A stretch of 64,000 bases of DNA, taken from contig NZ_JAFBBP010000001.1 of assembly GCF_016907275.1 (NCBI RefSeq), forward strand, positions 2,036,001-2,100,000, in the 5' to 3' direction. The DNA is from Micromonospora luteifusca. GTDB taxonomy: Bacteria; Actinomycetota; Actinomycetes; Mycobacteriales; Micromonosporaceae. This document shows positions 57,411 to 64,000 of the stretch, piece by piece. Every line of letters starts with the position of its first letter. Position 1 is the stretch's first letter. Position numbers and translations under genes: made by a program. The notes under the pieces are model-generated. The model ran no database searches. It was not told the DNA's origin and saw only the letters and a program-made list of their open reading frames with translations.

Positions 57411-57557
57411 GTGTACCTCCACCTTTTCCCCCCGCCGCGGCAACGCCACGGACGTGATCCACGCTAGTCGCCGCACCAGGGGCACCGGCGGCGGGTCGAC
57501 CAACCGGAGCAGCTCGCGTCCCGTGCCGCTCGGGCGCGACATGGTACGGCCAGTGCC

Positions 57558-57805
57558 TGTAGAGCTGCCCCAGATTTGGGGCACCACGCACGGTCCCCGA
57601 CCCACCCCACTCACGGGAGGCCACGCACGATCCCCGAACCACCCCACTCAGAGAACGCCACGCGCGATCGCCGACCCACCCCACCCACAAAACGTCAAGC
57701 GCGCGGCCGCCGGCTCGCCCCACGCACGATCGTCGACCCGCCCCACCCACCGACCGGGCCTCACGCACGGTCCCCGACCCGCCCCACTCGTGGGGCAGCT
57801 CTACA
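57558..57805. repeat. 248-bp element with 15-bp terminal inverted repeats
   Basis: TGTAGAGCTGCCCCA (57558-57572) and its exact complement TGGGGCAGCTCTACA (57791-57805) enclose about six imperfect copies of CACGCACGRTCCCCGACCC..CCCCACTC, starting at 57585, 57622, 57659, 57696 (degenerate), 57721 and 57762. The first four are exactly 37 bases apart. No transposase, no obvious target-site duplication. Open frames here give HARSPTHPTH-type translations and are not called. Confidence 0.75.
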
Positions 57806-57840
57806 GCGAGCGGCGGGGGCATGCGGCGGGAGGCGCGGCG

Positions 57841-57918
57841 GTGGCACGCGGCGCGGGTGCGAGGCGGTGGCACGCGGCGCGGGTGCGAGGCGGGGGCACG
57901 CGGCGCGGGTGCGAGGCG
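57841..57918. repeat. Three 26-nt tandem repeats
   Basis: Three near-identical copies of a 26-nt unit beginning GTGGCACGCGGCGCGGGTGC and ending GAGGCG, with a partial fourth. Located 70-145 bases before the next gene. With the preceding element this makes 57411-57986 a 576-base gene-free, repeat-filled gap. Confidence 0.8.
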
Positions 57919-57930
57919 GGGGCAGTTGTT

Positions 57931-57947
57931 TACTACGACGGTTAGTA
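57931..57947 (+). promoter_or_regulatory. TACTA-N7-TAGTA inverted repeat upstream of the membrane gene pair
   Basis: AT-rich island TTTACTACGACGGTTAGTAG in very GC-rich surroundings, 40 bases before the start at 57987. TACTA half-sites recall BlaI/CopY-type operators; no such regulator gene is adjacent. Confidence 0.35.
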
Positions 57948-57986
57948 GGCTGTGCCGGTGACCGACGTGACGACCAGGTGGGGCCG

Positions 57987-58382
57987 ATGACCAGCGCGGC
58001 GGCGGCCAACTCGCCGGTGGACGGGGCCCTGGCGACGGCATCGATCGTGCTGTCGCTGCTCGTCGCGGTGTGGGCGCTGGTGGCAGCGTTGCGTCAACGG
58101 CCGCCGGACCGGATGCAGTTCATCGGCCTGGGCATCCTCGAATTGGCGCTGCTCGTGTTGAGCGTGCTGGCCCTCGTCGCCGTCGGCGGTGGGGACCGGC
58201 CCGGTGAGCCCGGCGCCTTCTTCGGCTACCTGGTCACGCTGGTGTGCCTGCCGCCACTGGCCTGGGTGCTGGCCCGGATGGAGCCGACCCGCTGGGGTTC
58301 CGCGATCGTCTGTGCGGTCTGCCTGGTGGTCCCGGTGGTGGTGCTCCGGTTGCAGCAGACCTGGGAGGTGCTCGGTGGTTGA
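57987..58382 (+). CDS. Four-helix membrane protein, unknown
   Basis: 131 aa, four predicted membrane helices (TASIVLSLLVAVWALVAAL; FIGLGILELALLVLSVLALVAV; FFGYLVTLVCLPPLAWVLAR; AIVCAVCLVVPVVVLRL). No family recognised with confidence. Start ATG 57987 after GGTGGGGCCG. Its end overlaps the next gene by 8 bases, so the two are translated together. Confidence 0.72.
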   Translation: MTSAAAANSPVDGALATASIVLSLLVAVWALVAALRQRPPDRMQFIGLGILELALLVLSVLALVAVGGGDRPGEPGAFFGYLVTLVCLPPLAWVLARMEPTRWGSAIVCAVCLVVPVVVLRLQQTWEVLGG

Positions 58383-58791
58383 GACACGACCGGCGGGACG
58401 CGCCACGAACGCCGGCCCGGGCCGGTTGCTGATCGCGGTCTACCTGCTCTTCGCCATCGCGGCGACCAGCCGGGCTGGTCTGCAGATCGCCACCAAGTTG
58501 GGCGAGGCGCCGGTGGCGTACCTGCTCTCCGGGCTGGCCGCACTCATCTACATCGTGGCGGCGGTGGGGTTGGCCCGCGCCGGGCACACCGGCCGCCGGG
58601 TCGCGCTGGCCTGCTGCTCGGTGGAACTGGTCGGGGTGGTCGTGGTCGGCATCCTGAGCGTCGTCGACAAGGAACTCTTTCCGGACGAGACGGTGTGGTC
58701 GCAGTTCGGCAGCGGGTACGGCTATATCCCGCTGGTGCTGCCGGTGCTCGGCCTGATCTGGCTCTGGCGCACCCGCCGCTCCCCCGCCTGA
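58375..58791 (+). CDS. Four-helix membrane protein, partner of the preceding gene
   Basis: 138 aa. Four predicted helices (LLIAVYLLFAIAATSRAGLQI; YLLSGLAALIYIVAAVGLAR; LACCSVELVGVVVVGILSVV; YIPLVLPVLGLIWLWR). The stretch DKELFPDETVWSQFGSGYGYIPL between helices 3 and 4 is distinctive and seems conserved in small actinobacterial membrane proteins. GTG start at 58375 lies inside the end of the upstream gene. The two may form a heteromeric membrane complex; this is inference from overlap and topology. Confidence 0.72.
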   Translation: MVETRPAGRATNAGPGRLLIAVYLLFAIAATSRAGLQIATKLGEAPVAYLLSGLAALIYIVAAVGLARAGHTGRRVALACCSVELVGVVVVGILSVVDKELFPDETVWSQFGSGYGYIPLVLPVLGLIWLWRTRRSPA

Positions 58792-58796
58792 CCCGA

Positions 58797-58836
58797 CGAC
58801 GAGGGCGTTCCCCTGCACGAAGGAGCGCCCCCGTCG
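58797..58836. terminator. Imperfect hairpin between convergent genes
   Basis: CGACGAGGGCG / CGCCCCCGTCG, 11 pairs with one mismatch, in the gap between 58791 and the FabG-like stop at 58846. Confidence 0.6.
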
Positions 58837-58845
58837 GTGTCCGGG

Positions 58846-59604
58846 TCAGTCCCGTGGGCCGCCGGCGACGTAGATGACCTGCCCGGAGACGAAACCGGCA
58901 CCCTCGCTCGTCAGGAACGAGATGGTGTGCCCGACGTCCTCCGGCCGCCCCGGGCGACGGACCGGGATCTCGGCTGCGGCGTGCTTCTGGAAGTCGTCGA
59001 AGTCGACCTTCATCCGGGCTGCGGTGGCCGCCGTCATGTCGGTGACGATGAAGCCGGGCGCGACCGCGTTGACGGTCACCCCGAACGGCCCCAACTCGAT
59101 GGCGAGCGTCTTGGTGAAGCCCTGCAGACCGGCCTTGGCGGCGGCGTAGTTCGCCTGACCGCGGTTGCCCAGGGCGGAGGTGCTGGAAAGGTTGACGATC
59201 CGCCCCCACTTACGGTCCACCATGTGCTTCTGAGCGGCCTGGCTGAACAGGAACGCGCCGCGCAGGTGCACCCCCATCACCGTGTCCCAGTCGGCGTTGG
59301 TCATCTTGAACAGCAGATTGTCGCGGAGCACACCTGCGTTGTTGACCAGCACGGTCGGCGCGCCCAGTTCGGCGGCGACACGGGCCACCGCCGCCTCGAC
59401 CTGGTCCCGGTCGGAGACGTCGGCGCCCACACCGAGCGCCCGGCCGCCGGCGCCGGCGATGGCGTCCACCGTCTCCTTGGTCGCCGCCTCCTCGATGTCG
59501 ACCACGGCGACGGCCATTCCGTCGGCGGCCAGCCGCCGGGCGGTGGCCGCACCGATACCGCGTGCGGCTCCGGTGACGATGGCGACGCGGGGCTCCTCCG
59601 ACAT
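58846..59604 (-). CDS. FabG-like 3-oxoacyl-ACP reductase / SDR
   Basis: 252 aa classical short-chain dehydrogenase. Cofactor motif VAIVTGAARGIGAATARRLA (TGxxxGIG), VLVNNAGVL, catalytic Ser in IVNLSSTSALG, and Tyr/Lys in NYAAAKAGLQGFTK. VDIEE after beta-2 suggests NAD or mixed preference, since no Arg follows as in strict NADP forms. A cluster partner is absent, so the substrate (acyl thioester or other) is open. Start ATG 59604 with GGGAGGTAATC upstream. Confidence 0.9.
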   Translation of the reverse strand: MSEEPRVAIVTGAARGIGAATARRLAADGMAVAVVDIEEAATKETVDAIAGAGGRALGVGADVSDRDQVEAAVARVAAELGAPTVLVNNAGVLRDNLLFKMTNADWDTVMGVHLRGAFLFSQAAQKHMVDRKWGRIVNLSSTSALGNRGQANYAAAKAGLQGFTKTLAIELGPFGVTVNAVAPGFIVTDMTAATAARMKVDFDDFQKHAAAEIPVRRPGRPEDVGHTISFLTSEGAGFVSGQVIYVAGGPRD

Positions 59605-59777
59605 GATTACCTCCCGGTAACTTGGGGTCGATCGAAGGAGCTTAACCTCCGTCGGCCGTCGGCGGCGATGGCCTGGTTTACACAATGGATCTATACGAGA
59701 TGATCTTCCGGGCGTAGCGTCGCGAATCGCTGTCACCCCCGGCAGCGAACAGACGACGAGGCAAGGAACGACAACAC

Positions 59778-62700
59778 GTGACGTTCTCGCGTACCCGTGG
59801 AGCCTGGCTCGCCGCCGTGGTCTCCACGGCCCTCGCGGCGACCGGTGGATCACCCGCCCTGGCCGCCGCCCCCGGAGCCCCGGCCGATCCCGGCGCCACC
59901 CCCGCCCCCGCGACAAGTCTCCCCACCCCACCCGGCACCCACTCGGTCACCCTGATCACCGGCGACACGGTCACCACCCGCCAGAGCGCCAACGGCGGCA
60001 CCCTCGACGTACGGCGCCCAGACGGCGCCTCGACACCGGTGCGGGTGGTCGAGGCCGGTGACGACCTGTACGTCTACCCCCAGTCGGTACTGCCCTACGT
60101 GGCCGCGAACACCCTGGACAAGCGGCTGTTCAACGTCACTCGGTTGATCGCCGACGGGTACGACGACGAGCGGGTGGACCACCTTCCCCTGATCGTCTCG
60201 TACGACGCCGGGGCGGCCGGCCTGCGAGCCACCGCACCCGCCGGCGCGACCCGCACCCGTACGTTGAGCAGCATCTCGGGTGCCGCGCTCAGCGAGGACC
60301 GCGACAGGGCCGACGAGTTCTGGGCCGCGATCACGGCTGCCCCCACCGCGAAGGCGACCGCCGCGACCGACGACACGGGACGCTTCTCCGGTGGAATCGC
60401 CAAGATCTGGCTGGACGGGCGGGTACGCGCCGACCTCGCCGACACCACCGCGCAGATCGGCGCTCCCGCGGTCTGGGCCGGCGGCGACACCGGCACAGGC
60501 GTGCGGGTCGCCGTCCTGGACACCGGCATCGACGCGGCACACCCGGATCTGACCGACCGGATCAGCGCGTCCGCCGTGTTCGTGCCGGGCGAGGAGATCA
60601 CCGACCGGGTCGGGCACGGCACGCACGTCGCCTCCACCATCGCCGGCACCGGCGCCGCCTCCGGTGGCCAGGAGAAGGGCGTTGCACCGGATGCCCGGCT
60701 CGCCATCGGCAAGGTGCTCAGCGACGACGGCCACGGGATGGACTCCTGGATCCTCGCCGGCATGGAGTGGGCGGCCCGGGAGGCCGACGCCAGTGTCATC
60801 AACATGAGCCTGGGCTCCAACCAGCCCAGCGACGGAACCGACCCGATGAGCCAGGCGGTCAACACGCTCAGTGCCGAGACCGGTGCCCTGTTCGTCATCT
60901 CCGCCGGCAACGCCGGCCTGCCCGGCAGCGTGGCCGCCCCGGGCGCGGCCGACGCGGCGTTGACCGTCGGCGCGGTCGACGGTGACGACCAGCTCGCCTA
61001 CTTCTCCAGCCAAGGCCCGCGGATCAGCGACGAGGCCATCAAGCCGGAGCTGACCGCGCCCGGCGTCGGGGTGCTCGCGGCCCGCTCCCAGTACGCGCCC
61101 GGCGAGGGCTCGTACCAGACCATGGACGGCACCTCGATGGCCGCGCCGCACGTGGCCGGAGCCGCCGCCCTGCTCGCCGCGAAGCACCCGGACTGGACGG
61201 GTCAGCAGCTCAAGGACGCCCTGGTCAGCACGACCAAGGCCACCGCGCAGTACGACGCCTACCAGGCCGGCACCGGTCGGGTCGACGTCGCCGCCGCGGT
61301 CCGCGCCCCGGTCGTCGCCACCGGCACCGTCTCCACCAGCGTGGGTTCCGACACCGCGAAGGCGGGCGGCAGCACGCACCCGGTGACGTACACGAACACC
61401 ACCGGCCAGCCCATCACCCTGGGCCTCTCGGTGGACGCGCCGAGCGCGCCGGCCGGGCTGTTCAGCCTGTCCGCGACGCAGGTGACCGTGCCCGCGAACG
61501 GCACCGCCACGGTCACGTTGACCACGGATACCTCCCGGGCCGGCACCGGCAGGCGGTACACCGGTCAGGTCGTCGCCGCTGGGCCGGACCGGGCCGCGCT
61601 GGCCCGCACCGCCATCGCGGTCGGCACGTTCACCCCGTACCACCACCTTCGGTTGGAGATGACCGACCGGGCCGGCAAGCCGGCCCGCGGGATCATCGAG
61701 CTGGGGCAGCCGGGCAGCTACGACATCAGCTTCGTCGAGACCGACCCGGATGGCACAGCCGAGCTCTACCTGCCCGAAGGCGTCTACTCGGCGATGAGCT
61801 TCCTGAACGTCACCGGCAGCCACGGCCCTAACTCGCTCGGCCTGGCGCTGCTCGGCAACCCCGACATCGACCTACGCACGGACACCACGGTTCGGCTGGA
61901 CGGAAAGGCGGCCCGCCGGGTCGAATCGTCGGTGCCGCAGCAGACCGCCGACACCTTCACCCGGCTGGACTACCACCGGTCCCAGGGCGAGGGCCGGTGG
62001 CGCTCGTTCATCGCGGGCGGCGTGTTCTTCGACAGCTTCTGGGCGCAACCCACCAGCAGGGACGTGCGACACGGCGACTTCTACGTCGGTGCCCGCTGGC
62101 GCAAGGAACAGCCGGTGCTGACCGTGGGCACCACGACTGTGAACTTCGACGACGTGGTGCGCCAGCAGGGCACCACCCAATTGCCGAAGGGCAGCGGGAC
62201 GCTGCCGACGGTCTTCGCCGGCAACGGCGCGGCGAGCGACTACGCCGGGCTGAACGCCCGGGGCGCGGTGGCCGTGGTCCGGCGCAACTGGGAGGTCAGC
62301 GACTCCGAGCAGGCCGCCGCGGCGACCGCCGCCGGGGCGAAGATGATGCTGGTGGTCAACGACTTCCCGTGGCGCGAGGTGCGCGACTACTCGGTCGACT
62401 TCTTCACACCCACCCCAATCGAGGTGGCGATGCTCAGCACCGACGAGGGCGAGGCGTTGATCCAGCAGATCCAGCGCGGGTCCACGAAGGTCGAGGTCGT
62501 CTCGCAGCCGGTCGCCGACTACGTGTACGACCTGGTCCAGGCGTACCACAACCAGATCCCGCGCGACCTGAGTCGGGCCGAGACCCCGAAGACGCTGGCC
62601 CGGATCGACGTCGGCTTCAACGTCCCGACGCCGCAGACCCGGGGTGGCGAGTTCCGGTACGACTGGCCGTCGTACAACAACTGGGGCATCGGCCAGACCA

Positions 62701-63512
62701 GCAACCGCCCGCTCGCCACGGTCCGTACCGACTGGGTGTCCACGGGCGACCTGTACACGTGGGGGCAGGAGGCGTACCTCGACTCCTCGACGTACCAGAT
62801 CGACCCCCGGACCAGCTTCCGCTCCGGCAGCAGGAGCACCGAGCAGTTCTTCGAGCCGATCGAACGACCACACCTGAACAACAACTTCAAACTGCCGACC
62901 CGCTCCGGCGACGCTCTCAACCTCGACGTGCCCGGTTGGGGCGGTGCCGACCACGTCGGCATGGCGATGAGCGCCGCAGGGCAGACCAACAAGCTCTACC
63001 AGGACGGGACGCTGCTCGGCGAGAGCACCAGCACGTGGATCAGCGGCACGGCGCCGAGCGCGGCTGACCGGCCGTACCGACTGGTGGTGGGGACCACCCA
63101 GGATCCGACCGTCGGCCGGTACTCCACCAGCACCACGACCGAGTGGACGTTCCGGTCGAAGGCGCCGGCCGCCGGGGTGGAGTCGAGCGTGCTGCCGCTG
63201 CTCCAGCTCGACTACGGCGTCGACACCGACGCCGCCGGCACCGCGAAGGGCCGGACCGACCTGACCGTCTCCGCCGCGCATCTGCCCGGCGCCACCGGTT
63301 GCGGCAGCATCCGGCCGGTCAGCCTGGAGATCTCGTACGACGATGGCGCGCACTGGCAGAAGCAGTCGCTGAACCGTGCGAAGGACGGCTCCTGGACGGC
63401 GAAGCTGCGGGCACCGAAGGGCGCGACCTACGTGTCCCTGCGGGCCGGTGCCACCGACAGCTCCGGCAACTCGGTCAAGCAGACCGTGCTCCGCGCCTTC
63501 GGCGTGCGCTGA
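59778..63512 (+). CDS. Large secreted S8 serine protease (subtilase)
   Basis: 1244 aa. Signal peptide MTFSRTRGAWLAAVVSTALAA, then a propeptide to about residue 215. Catalytic triad complete: VRVAVLDTGIDAAHPDL (Asp, about 248), VGHGTHVASTIAG (His, about 280), GTSMAAPHVAGAAALL (Ser, about 453), oxyanion Asn in VISAGNAG. After about 500 come beta-rich domains, a PA-like stretch (VVRRNWEVSDSEQAAAATAAGAKMMLVV) and a C-terminal beta region with a Gly-Asp-rich DYGVDTDAAGT. No LPXTG or GPI-like anchor. Start GTG 59778 with CAAGGAACG upstream. Likely a nutrient protease. Confidence 0.93.
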   Translation: MTFSRTRGAWLAAVVSTALAATGGSPALAAAPGAPADPGATPAPATSLPTPPGTHSVTLITGDTVTTRQSANGGTLDVRRPDGASTPVRVVEAGDDLYVYPQSVLPYVAANTLDKRLFNVTRLIADGYDDERVDHLPLIVSYDAGAAGLRATAPAGATRTRTLSSISGAALSEDRDRADEFWAAITAAPTAKATAATDDTGRFSGGIAKIWLDGRVRADLADTTAQIGAPAVWAGGDTGTGVRVAVLDTGIDAAHPDLTDRISASAVFVPGEEITDRVGHGTHVASTIAGTGAASGGQEKGVAPDARLAIGKVLSDDGHGMDSWILAGMEWAAREADASVINMSLGSNQPSDGTDPMSQAVNTLSAETGALFVISAGNAGLPGSVAAPGAADAALTVGAVDGDDQLAYFSSQGPRISDEAIKPELTAPGVGVLAARSQYAPGEGSYQTMDGTSMAAPHVAGAAALLAAKHPDWTGQQLKDALVSTTKATAQYDAYQAGTGRVDVAAAVRAPVVATGTVSTSVGSDTAKAGGSTHPVTYTNTTGQPITLGLSVDAPSAPAGLFSLSATQVTVPANGTATVTLTTDTSRAGTGRRYTGQVVAAGPDRAALARTAIAVGTFTPYHHLRLEMTDRAGKPARGIIELGQPGSYDISFVETDPDGTAELYLPEGVYSAMSFLNVTGSHGPNSLGLALLGNPDIDLRTDTTVRLDGKAARRVESSVPQQTADTFTRLDYHRSQGEGRWRSFIAGGVFFDSFWAQPTSRDVRHGDFYVGARWRKEQPVLTVGTTTVNFDDVVRQQGTTQLPKGSGTLPTVFAGNGAASDYAGLNARGAVAVVRRNWEVSDSEQAAAATAAGAKMMLVVNDFPWREVRDYSVDFFTPTPIEVAMLSTDEGEALIQQIQRGSTKVEVVSQPVADYVYDLVQAYHNQIPRDLSRAETPKTLARIDVGFNVPTPQTRGGEFRYDWPSYNNWGIGQTSNRPLATVRTDWVSTGDLYTWGQEAYLDSSTYQIDPRTSFRSGSRSTEQFFEPIERPHLNNNFKLPTRSGDALNLDVPGWGGADHVGMAMSAAGQTNKLYQDGTLLGESTSTWISGTAPSAADRPYRLVVGTTQDPTVGRYSTSTTTEWTFRSKAPAAGVESSVLPLLQLDYGVDTDAAGTAKGRTDLTVSAAHLPGATGCGSIRPVSLEISYDDGAHWQKQSLNRAKDGSWTAKLRAPKGATYVSLRAGATDSSGNSVKQTVLRAFGVR

Positions 63513-63560
63513 TCGGCACACCGCGATGGGGGCGTGACTTCGTCCGGTGAGCACGCAGAG

Positions 63561-63590
63561 GGGGGACCGCGCCGATCGGCGCGGTCCCCC
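63561..63590. terminator. Perfect 30-nt palindromic terminator
   Basis: GGGGGACCGCGCCG followed by its own complement with almost no loop (GGGGGACCGCGCCGAT / CGGCGCGGTCCCCC). It lies between the convergent protease and GH13 genes and can serve both. Confidence 0.8.
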
Positions 63591-63597
63591 GGTCAGC

Positions 63598-64000
63598 TCA
63601 GAACCCGCGACCCCGGCAGAGCCGGATCCAGCGGTAGCCGTGGCCGGAAACCTTCACCGCGCCGAGCTTGCCCAGCTCTCCGTAGCCACGGTCGGCGAGC
63701 ACGTCGATCGGCAGGTCGGCTTCCGGCTCGAGGGTGCTGAGGTCCACCTCGACGTCGTCGGTGCCCAGGTTGTGCAGGAAGACCATGGTGCCGGTCGGCC
63801 CGTCCGCCCGGTGTGCGAGCACGCCGGCCGGCATCGCCACGTCGATGTGGGTGGTCGAGCCGGAGCCGATCTCCGGGGCCTCGCGCAGCGTGCGGATCAT
63901 GCGCTCGAACCAGGCGAGCAGCGACTTCGGGTCGCCGCGCTGGGCGGTGACGTTGACGGTCTGGTAGCCGAACTCACCCTTGTCGATCACCGGACGGACG
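63598..64000 (-). CDS. GH13 alpha-amylase/trehalose-synthase-like enzyme (3' part only)
   Basis: C-terminal ~133 residues; the rest lies beyond the right edge. The frame continues upstream of the first ATG (PVIDKGEFGYQTVNV), so it is not complete. LAWFERMIRTLREAPEIGSG and PTGTMVFLHNLGTDDVEVDL are the end of the barrel and the C-terminal beta domain of trehalose-synthase/maltose-glucosyltransferase-like GH13 proteins, ending GHGYRWIRLCRGRGF. Catalytic motifs are out of the window, so the exact enzyme is not certain. Confidence 0.8.
   Translation of the reverse strand, partial: VRPVIDKGEFGYQTVNVTAQRGDPKSLLAWFERMIRTLREAPEIGSGSTTHIDVAMPAGVLAHRADGPTGTMVFLHNLGTDDVEVDLSTLEPEADLPIDVLADRGYGELGKLGAVKVSGHGYRWIRLCRGRGF

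Noticed and set aside
57558..57805. Possible CRISPR array
   Set aside because: Interspaces are about 9-13 bases, the units vary, the period is irregular after the fourth copy, and no cas genes are present.

Overview
The window is high-GC actinobacterial chromosome, most consistent with Micromonospora or a close relative (Micromonosporaceae). The evidence is the very GC-rich third codon positions, frequent GTG/TTG starts, the long actinobacterial AtpH (273 aa), Rho with a long Arg/Asp/Glu-rich insertion, and the gene order argS-lysA-hom-thrC / thrB-rho / rpmE-prfA / prmC-tsaC / glyA-atp. This placement is inferred from gene content; no search was run.

Layout. 1-775: the 5' end of murA (minus) back to back with a PduO-type cobalamin adenosyltransferase. 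776-1969: a 1.2 kb gene-free stretch of tandem repeats, two copies of a long palindromic repeat and a 24-bp-stem hairpin. 1970-12981 (minus): glyA, AtpI-like and AtpZ-like proteins, atpBEFHAGD, then a terminator, an LCP-family envelope gene, then atpC and a DUF2550 gene. 13017-18921: an SDR/DUF2867 protein, a class A PBP, a low-Mr tyrosine phosphatase, tsaC and prmC. 18995-20542: a GGDEF protein lying between prmC and prfA. 20588-29157: prfA, rpmE, a T4-Pnk-like kinase-phosphatase, a large secreted phosphodiester glycosidase/phosphoesterase, and rho. 29457-40996: thrB, then an MFS pump, a decayed polysaccharide deacetylase and an RND pump that separate it from thrC-hom-lysA-argS. 41094-45145: DUF3105 and DUF305 proteins, a transposase-derived HTH protein, tRNA-Arg(CCG), and small secreted and membrane proteins. 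45171-54317: an AraC/VOC/UvrA-like cluster, a LigD-type polymerase with a DHA2 pump and divergent HxlR regulator, and a TetR-MMPL pair with two tandem operators. 54369-64000: an erythromycin-esterase-like protein, DUF2795, a truncated phosphoesterase/beta-propeller remnant, a Gfo/Idh oxidoreductase, a repeat-rich stretch with a TIR-bounded element, two small membrane proteins, a FabG-like SDR, a large subtilase, and the C-terminus of a GH13 enzyme.

How it fits together. Core energy (ATP synthase), translation (PrfA, PrmC, L31, TsaC, ArgS) and aspartate-family amino acid genes (LysA, Hom, ThrC, ThrB) form the backbone. Accessory genes sit between normally adjacent core genes: LCP inside the atp cluster, GGDEF inside prfA-prmC, and transporters inside the thr cluster. 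From 41 kb on the content is more accessory: drug-resistance-like pumps with their own regulators, gene remnants and repeats. The most unusual items are the dispersed ~76-bp palindromic repeat family (three copies), the terminator plus LCP insertion uncoupling atpC from atpD, the catalytically altered IS630-like protein, the bacterial T4-type Pnk, and the 248-bp TIR-bounded repeat element.
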